The position numbers were made by a program, and so were the translations under genes. Shown piece after piece: positions 26,765-35,397 of a stretch of DNA of 59,221 nt. The stretch comes from an uncultured Mollicutes bacterium (GTDB lineage: Bacteria > Bacillota_I > Bacilli_A > RFN20 > CAG-826), in NCBI GenBank assembly GCA_900540365.1, contig UQFN01000010.1:1-59221 (forward strand). The letters are read 5' to 3'. Under the pieces are notes generated by a model. The model ran no database searches. It saw nothing but the letters and a program-made list of their open reading frames with translations, and had not been told where the DNA came from. Every line of letters begins with the position of its first letter. The stretch's first letter is position 1.

Positions 26765-26789
26765 TATAATTAATAAGAAAGGTAAGTAG

Positions 26790-27482
26790 ATGAAGAAAGT
26801 TAAACATTTAGGAGTATTAGTTATATTAGGTGCTTTATCTTTAAGTGGGATAGCTTTTTCATCATGGGTATCAACTGAAGGTAATAAGTTATCATTTAAT
26901 GTAGAAACTAGTGTTGGTAATTTAAATAATTTAAGTAATATTTTTGAAGTAAGTAGTTTTAAAACCTTTGAATATAACTCTGAAGGATTTATTAATGAAG
27001 ATAAACCTAACGAAGTTAGTTTATCAAGAGCTGTTATTAATACGGTTATTAAATATAATGTTAAAAATGCTAAGGCTACTTATAAAAACTTAAATGATTT
27101 AACTTTATATTTAAATTATTCTCATTTATATAATGAAAACGTTACTTCTAATGAAGTAAATAACAACCTTTATTTAAATGCAAATAATTCATTTACTTAC
27201 TTAAATAAAGTAAATTTGTATTTTAGCGGAAATAATAATTTTGTTGGCTTAAGTCCAACTATTGTATTTAATCATACATATAAGTCAAATAGTAACAATG
27301 GTTGCAGTATTTTAATAAACGAATTAAATAATAGTTATTTAATTTATGATATATGTTATTTAAAAGTAGAACAAATATTCAATGTTCCTTTTAATTTTAA
27401 TAGCGAACAAAATAGTATAATTAAAAACTTAAGTAATAGTAGTTTTACTTTATCTTTAGATTTAAAGGAGGACATTAATTAA
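26790..27482 (+). CDS. small TasA-like protein with SipW-type leader
   Basis: 230 aa. Leader KKVKHLGVLVILGALSLSG ends IAFSSWVSTEG, the same motif as in the two proteins before sipW. The mature part is Asn-rich (over a fifth of the residues in places), beta-predicted, without Cys pairs and with no recognised domain. Its TAA shares one base with the next ATG, so the two proteins are made together. Confidence 0.55.
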   Translation: MKKVKHLGVLVILGALSLSGIAFSSWVSTEGNKLSFNVETSVGNLNNLSNIFEVSSFKTFEYNSEGFINEDKPNEVSLSRAVINTVIKYNVKNAKATYKNLNDLTLYLNYSHLYNENVTSNEVNNNLYLNANNSFTYLNKVNLYFSGNNNFVGLSPTIVFNHTYKSNSNNGCSILINELNNSYLIYDICYLKVEQIFNVPFNFNSEQNSIIKNLSNSSFTLSLDLKEDIN

Positions 27483-30148
27483 TGAAATTTAGAAAACATT
27501 TCTTATTTTATTTAATTTTATTATTAATTAGTGTACTTCCTTTAGGTTTTGCTAGTTTTAATGTTTCAAGCGGAGAAACTTATACTTCAAATCCTATAAA
27601 TAATACTTCAATGACAGTTGTTGCGTATAATTCTAATACTTCTAAACAATATACAACAATTGAAATGGCTTTAAAAGAAGCTAGTAGTGGAGATACTATC
27701 TATGTTGTTCCTAATAAAAATGGAGTAAGTATTAATAATAACTGTGAAATTAAAGAAGGTGTTACTTTAAATTTGCCTTATCAAATAACTTATAGTAGTG
27801 GAGTTTATTCTAACCCAGTTTCATTTGCTTCAACTCATGGAAGCGCAACTAGTTTAGTTTATAATAATTTGCAAGCTAGAAAGTCTTTATTAATTATTGA
27901 AGAAGGAGTTACTTTAACTAATAATGGTTCACTTTATGTGGGCGGAATTCAAACTGGTGGTCAAGGAGGAGCTGATTATAGCGGTTCTACTCAAACTAGT
28001 TTTAGTGAAATTAAAGTTAGTAAAAATGCCTCGCTTATTTCTAATGGTGAAATTACTTGTTATGGATATATAAGTGGAGAAACTGAAGTTGATAGTTCTA
28101 ATGGACAAATTAAATCTTTAAGTAATATTATTTTAAATTCTTCATCAAGTATAACTTTACCTTTTATTGTTGTTGAACATAGAGGCGGAAGTGTTTTTAT
28201 GGGGATGGCTGCTTCAAGCAATAGCGAAATGTTTAGTATAATTATGAAATTAATCGCTAGCGGTAGTACTGAAGCGAATTTACAAACTTCACCTTTTAAC
28301 CGTTTCTTTTTACATAATTTAATTGATATTAATTATACAATATATTCAGGAGCTAAAGTATATGCTCGAGCTGATTTATATGCTGATAATCAAAATAATG
28401 CTGCTACAGTAAATTTAGTAGGATTAAATGATAATTCATTTTTTATTTCTTTAACTGATACTAGGAGCGTTGTTAAAGGATGGTTAAATTCTGAAACTAA
28501 TAAAAATTCTATTAATTTTTATGGTAATTTTAAACTTAATAATTTAACTTTATCTCTTTTTGTCAGTAAAGCTAACGGGCAAGTAGAAGGATATATTAAT
28601 ATGTCTACTTCTCAAGTGCATTTCCCAATTTCGCACTACTTTGATATTAGTTTAAATAATTTTCTTGATGGCAGTAGTTCAACTGTCGATTTAACTGCTC
28701 AAAAATTAAAATTTTTACCAGGTTCAAATATTATTATTAATAAAGGTGTAAATGTAAATGCAAATTCTATAGCCGTATATAAAAATGAGCTATTTTATCC
28801 TAATGGTAAATATTATGTAACAGGGTCAGTTGGAAATAGTTTAGCATATCCCAATACAACTGATGCTAATTTTATTTTAAATGGTACTTTAAATGTTGAT
28901 AGCTTTGGCGGTTTAGTAAAAAGAACAAGCATTACTAATCAATCTTTTATAAATATTGCTGTTAATAATACAGTAACTATTAAAGAAATTTATTCGACTC
29001 ACAAAGAAGTTTTGGACGTGATAATTACTAGTCAAGAGTACGATACAGCTGATTATCTCGATTGTTCATCGATGGCAAATGGACAAATAATTACTGTCTC
29101 AGATTCTAAAAATAGTACTTTATATACAAATTCAAATTATAAATGTGCTTTTATTAATAATGAATTTGTTTATTATTTATATACTATTAATTATCAAAAT
29201 GTATCTAATAATAGTATTAATTTTGATGATTATCAAATACTTAATACTAATAATACATATTTTATTCCAGATGATGCTTCTAGTTTAAAATCATTAACAT
29301 ATCAAAAAATTAATAGTGGAGCTGAAGATATTAACTTCTTAGGATTTTATTTTGATGCAAATTGTACAATTAATGCATCTATTCTTTCTAGTAATATAGT
29401 GAATCAATATTTAGAAAATGATACCTTAACAATTTATTGCAAATGGGAAAAAGCAACTAATGGAATTACTGTACTCGTTGAAGATATTAATGGTACAGGA
29501 GCTCAATATTCGTTGGAAGAATTTGAAAATACAACTAAAGCCACTATATCTTTACCACCTAATTTTAATAAACCTAATTTAACTAGTGGTACATATGAAG
29601 TTGATAACTCGATTAATGTTACAACATATACTTTTAATGGATGGGATATTGAAGGCGGTACATTTAGCGATGGAAGTACCTTTGTTAGTGGAAATCCTTC
29701 AACTGTAAATGTAACTGGTAATATTGGTAGTATGATTACTTTAAAGCCTAATATTAGTTCAGTTTTAAAAACATTTAATAGAATAAATATCTCTTTTAAA
29801 GCTATATATGTTGGTAATTTTATTGCTAATGCTGAAACAAGTGCCGGAATCAACGCAAATAATATCATTAATGATTCTTCATTAACAGTTAAATCCAATG
29901 TTACAATAAATTATGGTGGATCTAATAAGAACGATATAATTTATGCAGAAAAAGGAACTACAATTAAAATAACTTATAGCGGCGAAACAGCTGGAATAGG
30001 CAATAGACACAAAGCAGCAGTAAGCATTACATTTAGCGGTTTTACAAACAATGAGGAAATCGAAGCAACTCTATTAAGCGATTCTACTGAAAGAATTACT
30101 AACGATACTCTTTGTTCAATAATAATAGATGGAAAGGATTTATCTTAA
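27482..30148 (+). CDS. large secreted beta-helix protein with SipW-type leader
   Basis: 888 aa. Leader ends LPLGFASFNVSSGE, again the common motif. It is followed by a parallel beta-helix-like body starting YTTIEMALKEASSGDTIYVV (about 60-80), with many short repeating turns (GVTLNLP, GVTLTNNGSLYVGG, NIILNSSSSITL). About 560-660 and 670-770 look like InlB-type or MucBP-like strands (FLGFYFDANCTI, TIYCKWEK). No sortase motif or C-terminal anchor is visible. It is paralogous in layout to the 1041-aa protein downstream. Probably exposed at the cell surface or in the fibre matrix. Confidence 0.6.
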   Translation: MKFRKHFLFYLILLLISVLPLGFASFNVSSGETYTSNPINNTSMTVVAYNSNTSKQYTTIEMALKEASSGDTIYVVPNKNGVSINNNCEIKEGVTLNLPYQITYSSGVYSNPVSFASTHGSATSLVYNNLQARKSLLIIEEGVTLTNNGSLYVGGIQTGGQGGADYSGSTQTSFSEIKVSKNASLISNGEITCYGYISGETEVDSSNGQIKSLSNIILNSSSSITLPFIVVEHRGGSVFMGMAASSNSEMFSIIMKLIASGSTEANLQTSPFNRFFLHNLIDINYTIYSGAKVYARADLYADNQNNAATVNLVGLNDNSFFISLTDTRSVVKGWLNSETNKNSINFYGNFKLNNLTLSLFVSKANGQVEGYINMSTSQVHFPISHYFDISLNNFLDGSSSTVDLTAQKLKFLPGSNIIINKGVNVNANSIAVYKNELFYPNGKYYVTGSVGNSLAYPNTTDANFILNGTLNVDSFGGLVKRTSITNQSFINIAVNNTVTIKEIYSTHKEVLDVIITSQEYDTADYLDCSSMANGQIITVSDSKNSTLYTNSNYKCAFINNEFVYYLYTINYQNVSNNSINFDDYQILNTNNTYFIPDDASSLKSLTYQKINSGAEDINFLGFYFDANCTINASILSSNIVNQYLENDTLTIYCKWEKATNGITVLVEDINGTGAQYSLEEFENTTKATISLPPNFNKPNLTSGTYEVDNSINVTTYTFNGWDIEGGTFSDGSTFVSGNPSTVNVTGNIGSMITLKPNISSVLKTFNRINISFKAIYVGNFIANAETSAGINANNIINDSSLTVKSNVTINYGGSNKNDIIYAEKGTTIKITYSGETAGIGNRHKAAVSITFSGFTNNEEIEATLLSDSTERITNDTLCSIIIDGKDLS

Positions 30149-30149
30149 A

Positions 30150-30275
30150 ATGAAAAAACTAAATTTTAAAAACTTCGGGGGGGGGTTCTTAAAAACTCTT
30201 AATTTTTTAAATTTTAGTTTAAAAAATTACTTTTTTAATAAATTTATAATGAAATTAGTAGGAGGTATTATTTAA
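30150..30275 (+). CDS. possible 41-aa peptide gene containing a G9 tract
   Basis: ATG at 30150 opens a frame of 41 codons (MKKLNFKNFGGGFLKTLNF at the start) that runs through nine consecutive G (30177-30185) as GGG GGG GGG and ends in a TAA sharing one base with the lgt-like ATG, the same TAATG coupling used elsewhere in this window. AAGGA lies 12 nt before the ATG. Gain or loss of a G would end translation elsewhere. The peptide itself resembles nothing I know and could be fortuitous. Confidence 0.35.
   Translation: MKKLNFKNFGGGFLKTLNFLNFSLKNYFFNKFIMKLVGGII
30156..30220 (+). repeat. 17-bp inverted repeat enclosing the G9 tract
   Basis: AAACTAAATTTTAAAAA (30156-30172) and TTTTTAAATTTTAGTTT (30204-30220) are complementary except for one position, with the nine G bases in the 31-nt loop. 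Confidence 0.6.
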
Positions 30276-30982
30276 TGCCTTTTATTGATTTTTTTGTTTC
30301 ACATTATATTTTAATGATTCTTTTATTAGCAGGTAGTCTAATTAATGGTATATGGTTATTTTTAAATCGAAAAGATTTAAAAATGAATATATTTGGAATT
30401 ATATTATTTTCAATTTTTCATAGTTTGATTGGTGTTATTTTTGTAATGCTATTTGCTTATATTGAAAGTGGATTTGATAGATCAAAGTTTGGAAGTGTTT
30501 CAATTTATGGTGGAACATTTTTTATGCCGCTAGTTTATTTTTTATATGCGTTAATTATGAAAATAAAGTTTAGTAGAGCTTTTGATATATTTAGTGTTTC
30601 TTTAATTGAAACTTTATTTTTTGCTAGGATAAACTGTATTATTTCAGGATGTTGTGAAGGGATATTAATACCTAATACAAATATAAGAGTACCTACTAGA
30701 GAAATTGAACTTTTATATTATTTAATCTTTTTAATTTTAGTTATACCTTACATTTATAAGAATAAATCTAATGGGTATATTTATCCATTATATTTACTAA
30801 GCTATGGTGTAGTTAGATTTATTAGTGAATTTTTTAGAGTAGCTAATACTTCTAATATTTTACATAACGGACACATTTCTTCGATTGTAGCAATAATTTT
30901 AGGCGTTGCTTTTATTTTATATTTAAAGTTTTTAAGAGGTAAAAAATATGAGGAAGTTAAAAAAGAAGATAGTATCAAATAG
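30275..30982 (+). CDS. Lgt-like membrane protein (prolipoprotein diacylglyceryl transferase family)
   Basis: 235 aa with seven hydrophobic segments. The order of motifs follows Lgt: SVSIYGG (for the H-G-G loop, His replaced by Tyr), ARINCIISGCCEG (for GRIGNFxNGE), PTREIELLY (for PTxLYE), YGVVRFISEFFR, and HISSIVAIILG. The GCC form of the second motif is one I know from Lgt-like paralogues. Canonical Lgt moves diacylglycerol to the lipobox Cys; several key residues differ, so this may act on other targets or be specialised for the lipoproteins of this locus. AGGAGG precedes it; the end overlaps the next gene by 35 nt. Confidence 0.75.
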   Translation: MPFIDFFVSHYILMILLLAGSLINGIWLFLNRKDLKMNIFGIILFSIFHSLIGVIFVMLFAYIESGFDRSKFGSVSIYGGTFFMPLVYFLYALIMKIKFSRAFDIFSVSLIETLFFARINCIISGCCEGILIPNTNIRVPTREIELLYYLIFLILVIPYIYKNKSNGYIYPLYLLSYGVVRFISEFFRVANTSNILHNGHISSIVAIILGVAFILYLKFLRGKKYEEVKKEDSIK

Positions 30983-33900
30983 ATTTATTTTAATTATATT
31001 AGCTTTTTTTATGTTTGCTTTAACAGTTGGTGTAGGAGCAATTAATGTTGGATATAGTGCTGAAGTTACCGGTTTAAATGATGAATTAGCTAGTATTATA
31101 GAGTTAGATGCGGATAAACAAGGTGTTTGGAGTGCAAATAAAAATACAATAAGCGGAAGTGTTACTACAAAAAAAGAAGAAGGAGGTTGCTTTGACGATG
31201 CTACATATACGTCTGATTCTTCCACGTTAACATTAACTTATACTGGAACTGAGGAAGGCTATTTAAGTTTTAATTTCACATTAGTTGCTGGAAAACGTGT
31301 AACTCTTGATGAAAGAGAATATACAAGTGATGTCGGCGAGGAAACATCATTTAAAAAATCGATGAATGCAAATAACAATAAACTACTTATAAAACTCGAA
31401 AGTCCAGACGATACTGATACTTCATCCTCTATATATATAAATTCATTAGAATTTGAAAAAATTAATTTTAATTTAAATGTTACATTTTTATTAGCAAACG
31501 GTGGATCATATTATGTAAATGATGTTTTAATTGAAAATGAAACGAATTTAATTTTTGATGGTAATGAAACATTTAATTTAAGAGCTGTACCTTATGAAGG
31601 TTATAAATTTGTTGGGTGGTATTTTAATGATGTTTTATCTTATGAAAATATAGAAATTGATGTTAGCGTAAATTCTAATACACGTATCTATCCTTATTTT
31701 ATTGACGAAGATTGTGCTGTATTTTCTAATAACGGAAAAGACTTTTATAATTTAAATGATGCTATTTCATCAGCTCAACAATCAACAGATAAAATTATAT
31801 TATTAAAAGAATCAGGTAGTTTAATCGATAACGCGACATATATATTGACAAGCGGAATAACGCTTTATATCCCAAATGATAGTAGCATAAAAATTTATAA
31901 TGACGACACATTTATTGAAAACGAAGCAAAAGTAACTCCTTCAATATATAAGGAATTAATTATTTTAGAAAATACTGAATTGATAATTGATTCTGGAGCT
32001 ACTTTATATGTGGCAGCTAAAGCAAGTTCACAATCATGGGCAGCCATAAGCGGTCCTTATGGAAGAATTAATATTTTAAGTGGAGGAAAGATTACATTAA
32101 AAAATAATTCTAAATTATTCTCTTACGGATATATTATTGGAGACGGAATCGTGAATGCTGAAAATGGAAGTGAGGTTCACGAAATATTTCAATTTAGATC
32201 GTGGTTTGGAGCAGACGAAAGTTTAGAAATTATGAATGATACTACACATAAAGTTTTTCCAATAAATCAGTATTATGTACAAAATATCGAATGTTATTTA
32301 CGTATTAATTATAATGTTCAATTAGTCGTTCACACAGGAGTATCAGTAATGAATTTTTGGTTTCACTCAGAAACATCAATGAATTTTTTAGGCAAAGAAG
32401 GTATTTTTACACTTCTTAATGAAAATAGTTATCTTTTAAGAAAATATGATTCGCAAAATGATAAAGTAAATTACGATATTTATGGAGAAGTAAACATTTC
32501 GCCAATTACTTTAGAATTAAAAGTAGCGGCTAGGCCATTTGTAGTTGAGTCTAAAAATTATGTACTGCCTGTAAACAATAATTTTGTTATAAATGTATTA
32601 AATGATTCAACAGTAACTATTTCTCAAGATTTATGTTTGCTTCCAGGTGTCGAATTAAATATAAAATTTGGAGGTACATTAACCTTCATTGAAAACGTCT
32701 CTCTTTATGTTTATGATACAGATGTTTGGATTAATAAAAAATATACATCAGCTGGTAACCTTGGTGTAATACAATACGTTTCTACCTTAGGAAAAGCACC
32801 AAGTCGAACTATGAATTCAAATTCACCAGATGCAACAATAAATATAAACGGTTTAATTAAAACTAATAATGGTGCTTCAATTTATACGACACTTTCATAT
32901 GAAAGTGATGGAACAACTGTAAAAGGTGCAGCTAATATTTATTCATCTGAAGGCACTGGAAAAATTATGTATATAAGTGATATTGGTTCCATAACAGAAA
33001 CTTTTCAATATACTAATAGGAACGGAAGTATGGAGCCAGAATCAATTCCTGTTGCACCTTCGTATTTAAAAAATGGAGACGGTACTTATTTTATTCCTAC
33101 AGATGAATGTTCGGGTAAAACTGTGTTTTATAATAATGAACCTGGAGTTCAAAAACGGGAACTTCAAGAAAATGAACAAATTGAAAGAAATATTATCTTT
33201 AAAGATTCAAATTCAAGTATAGCAAAATCGGTTATCATTTCTTATACCGTAGGTGAAGAATTTACTTTCCCATATGCTTATGATTCGAGATTAAATTTTA
33301 CTAATCCGAATGGATATTCTTTAAAAAGACGGTATATTTTCAACCTTGGATATTTTTCTCCAGGTGATAAAGTTGTGCTTGGTGATTATACAAATGATAT
33401 TACAGCTATTGCTATTTGGGGCGGGCGGATTCAAGAAGAAAATAGTTACAAATATATTGATTATAATAGTGGTAATTATTTAAAAGGATTGAATAAAGTT
33501 CAAACTCGCAATACGAAAGAAATAAAGATTCATTTGTTTGATGAAAATGGTATTTTTTTAAGCGATTATAATGGTTTTTACGATGCTAACGACAATAAAA
33601 AATATTATTTAGAATTAGGCATTGTTCAGGAAAATGTAGGTTTAACTACAATTAGTTCTCCTAGTGGTGTATTTGGAGAATATGAATATATTTATATTGA
33701 TGTAGATAATAGTGTATTAACTAATGGAACATATTATATAAGTAATACAAATAATTTACTTCCTAGTGGTAATTATACATTTGATAGTAGTGGATATATA
33801 GTTAAAGAAGATACTACTTCAAATCGATATGATGGAAAGCCTTATATTAAGGATGATGTAACTTACATTGATGGAATTAGAGTAAGTTTAGGTTTATTTA

Positions 33901-34073
33901 TAAATAATAATCATTATTCATATTCAGATAATAATGGAAATTTAGTTAAATCTAAAACTTATTATGTTAGTAAAACAAATTCATTAGGTATTAATAAAGG
34001 GTTATATTACTTTGATGAAAATGGGTTTATGTATGATGAAAATTTTAATGTAATAGAGGTTAATAGCTTATGA
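30948..34073 (+). CDS. giant surface protein: sandwich, InlB-type repeat, beta-helix, wall-binding-like repeats
   Basis: 1041 aa. N-terminal signal/anchor (about 12-32), a beta-sandwich-like domain (about 45-170), an InlB B-repeat (about 175-255, EGYKFVGWYFNDV), a beta-helix-like part starting FYNLNDAISSAQQSTDKIIL (about 265 onward), then repeats at the C-terminus (YYISNTNNLLPSGNYTFDSS, YYVSKTNSLGINKGLYYF) like cell-wall or choline-binding repeats. The start lies inside the lgt-like gene, with AGAGG 8 nt before; the 35-nt overlap is therefore real. Ends in ATGA with the next gene. Confidence 0.65.
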   Translation: MRKLKKKIVSNRFILIILAFFMFALTVGVGAINVGYSAEVTGLNDELASIIELDADKQGVWSANKNTISGSVTTKKEEGGCFDDATYTSDSSTLTLTYTGTEEGYLSFNFTLVAGKRVTLDEREYTSDVGEETSFKKSMNANNNKLLIKLESPDDTDTSSSIYINSLEFEKINFNLNVTFLLANGGSYYVNDVLIENETNLIFDGNETFNLRAVPYEGYKFVGWYFNDVLSYENIEIDVSVNSNTRIYPYFIDEDCAVFSNNGKDFYNLNDAISSAQQSTDKIILLKESGSLIDNATYILTSGITLYIPNDSSIKIYNDDTFIENEAKVTPSIYKELIILENTELIIDSGATLYVAAKASSQSWAAISGPYGRINILSGGKITLKNNSKLFSYGYIIGDGIVNAENGSEVHEIFQFRSWFGADESLEIMNDTTHKVFPINQYYVQNIECYLRINYNVQLVVHTGVSVMNFWFHSETSMNFLGKEGIFTLLNENSYLLRKYDSQNDKVNYDIYGEVNISPITLELKVAARPFVVESKNYVLPVNNNFVINVLNDSTVTISQDLCLLPGVELNIKFGGTLTFIENVSLYVYDTDVWINKKYTSAGNLGVIQYVSTLGKAPSRTMNSNSPDATININGLIKTNNGASIYTTLSYESDGTTVKGAANIYSSEGTGKIMYISDIGSITETFQYTNRNGSMEPESIPVAPSYLKNGDGTYFIPTDECSGKTVFYNNEPGVQKRELQENEQIERNIIFKDSNSSIAKSVIISYTVGEEFTFPYAYDSRLNFTNPNGYSLKRRYIFNLGYFSPGDKVVLGDYTNDITAIAIWGGRIQEENSYKYIDYNSGNYLKGLNKVQTRNTKEIKIHLFDENGIFLSDYNGFYDANDNKKYYLELGIVQENVGLTTISSPSGVFGEYEYIYIDVDNSVLTNGTYYISNTNNLLPSGNYTFDSSGYIVKEDTTSNRYDGKPYIKDDVTYIDGIRVSLGLFINNNHYSYSDNNGNLVKSKTYYVSKTNSLGINKGLYYFDENGFMYDENFNVIEVNSL

Positions 34074-34678
34074 AATTAAAAAATAAATTAAGATTAACAA
34101 CAGTTTTCTTATTTTTAGTTATTTTTCTTCAAATTGGAGTAGCTTATGGAAGTTGGGTAAGTTTAAATCCAATTTTAAATAGTTCCTTAAATGAGATTCA
34201 TATTAATACAGGAGATGTTATTTTAGGATTTAACGGAATTAGTTTAAATAACGTTACATCATTAAAAGTAGGGAAATACTTTTATTATCAAAATAATAAA
34301 AGTGAAAAAATAGGTAATTTAATTTATTCATTTAATGTAAATCCATCTTTACTTGATAATGATTTTAAAGTCAATAGTGGAAATGGATATAAGTTTAGTT
34401 TACAAGGTAAATTATCTTTAAATATTGATAATGATATATTTAAAGATAATACATATTTAATTTCAGCTAAATTAAATAATAATGATATAACTTTAGCTTA
34501 TAAAGATAGTGAAGTTACTTTTTTAGTTAACTTTATTACTTCTTCAAAAAATAATGTTAACGAAGCTTTTAATTTAACTTTTAGTTTCTCTCAAAAGCTT
34601 ATTTTAGATTATCGTGAAGCTTTATTTATTAATCAAATTAATTCAAATTATATATTTAATTTAATATTAACTAGGTAA
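34070..34678 (+). CDS. small TasA-like protein with SipW-type leader
   Basis: 202 aa. Leader RLTTVFLFLVIFLQIG ends VAYGSWVSLNP, the locus motif. The mature part is Asn/Ser-rich and beta-predicted. It overlaps the 1041-aa gene by 4 nt. Similar in size and layout to the 230-aa protein, suggesting that each large protein is paired with a small one. Confidence 0.55.
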   Translation: MKLKNKLRLTTVFLFLVIFLQIGVAYGSWVSLNPILNSSLNEIHINTGDVILGFNGISLNNVTSLKVGKYFYYQNNKSEKIGNLIYSFNVNPSLLDNDFKVNSGNGYKFSLQGKLSLNIDNDIFKDNTYLISAKLNNNDITLAYKDSEVTFLVNFITSSKNNVNEAFNLTFSFSQKLILDYREALFINQINSNYIFNLILTR

Positions 34679-34683
34679 TAACA

Positions 34684-35334
34684 ATGAAAAAAAGTATTAG
34701 ATATTTATTAATAAGTTTAACCTCATTTATTTTAATAGGAGCTATTGGATATGCTAGTTTTTTAAGTAGCAAAATTGATAATAGTGATGGAGAAATTTTA
34801 AATAATACATATTCAATAAATCTTCATTATGATGATAATACAATAGAAGTATTATCATTATTAGAAGAAGATAGTGAATTTGATTTACCAATTTTAAATT
34901 ATGTAGATAAAACTTTTTTAGGATGGAAAATTGATGTTAATAATAATGAAGTAATTCCAACTAATATAAGTTCAGTTAAAGATATAAAAAAATATGGTGG
35001 AACTTTTGATAATAATAATAAAATAGATTTATACGCTTATATATTAGACGAGATACCTGATAATAAAGTTTTATTAAATGTAACCGATAATACACCAAAT
35101 AAGTTAAATCCATATTATATTTTAACTAATGCTTCTATATTTTCTTTATTTAATATACGTTATGGTTATCAAAATGATCAATTAATAATTATACAAATTA
35201 AAACTAGTAATGGAACTTATTTAACAAATCCTTTAAATAATAATGAATCTTATTTTAGTATAAACGATACTGTTAATTTAAGCACATATAAAAAACAAGT
35301 TTTAGATGTTGTAATTAGTTTATCTCAAGGCTAA
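34684..35334 (+). CDS. small surface protein with SipW-type leader and InlB-like repeat
   Basis: 216 aa. Leader KKSIRYLLISLTSFILIGA ends IGYASFLSSK. The mature part contains INLHYDDNTIEVL...TFLGWKIDVNN (about 45-85), an InlB B-repeat-like unit. Last gene of the surface locus; an IS3-type element follows 14 bp after the stop, so the original downstream end of the operon may have been moved or lost. Confidence 0.55.
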   Translation: MKKSIRYLLISLTSFILIGAIGYASFLSSKIDNSDGEILNNTYSINLHYDDNTIEVLSLLEEDSEFDLPILNYVDKTFLGWKIDVNNNEVIPTNISSVKDIKKYGGTFDNNNKIDLYAYILDEIPDNKVLLNVTDNTPNKLNPYYILTNASIFSLFNIRYGYQNDQLIIIQIKTSNGTYLTNPLNNNESYFSINDTVNLSTYKKQVLDVVISLSQG

Positions 35335-35397
35335 AAGTCTTAAATTTTTCAAAAAAACCTTTAAAACCCCTGTGAACCCCAAAATTTTTACTTATAT

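Noticed and set aside
29503..29898. Minus-strand open frame of 131 codons inside the 888-aa gene, and similar frames at 43590-44012 and 53962-54309
   Set aside because: They are antisense to clear coding sequence, without start signals, and reflect the base composition of the sense genes.
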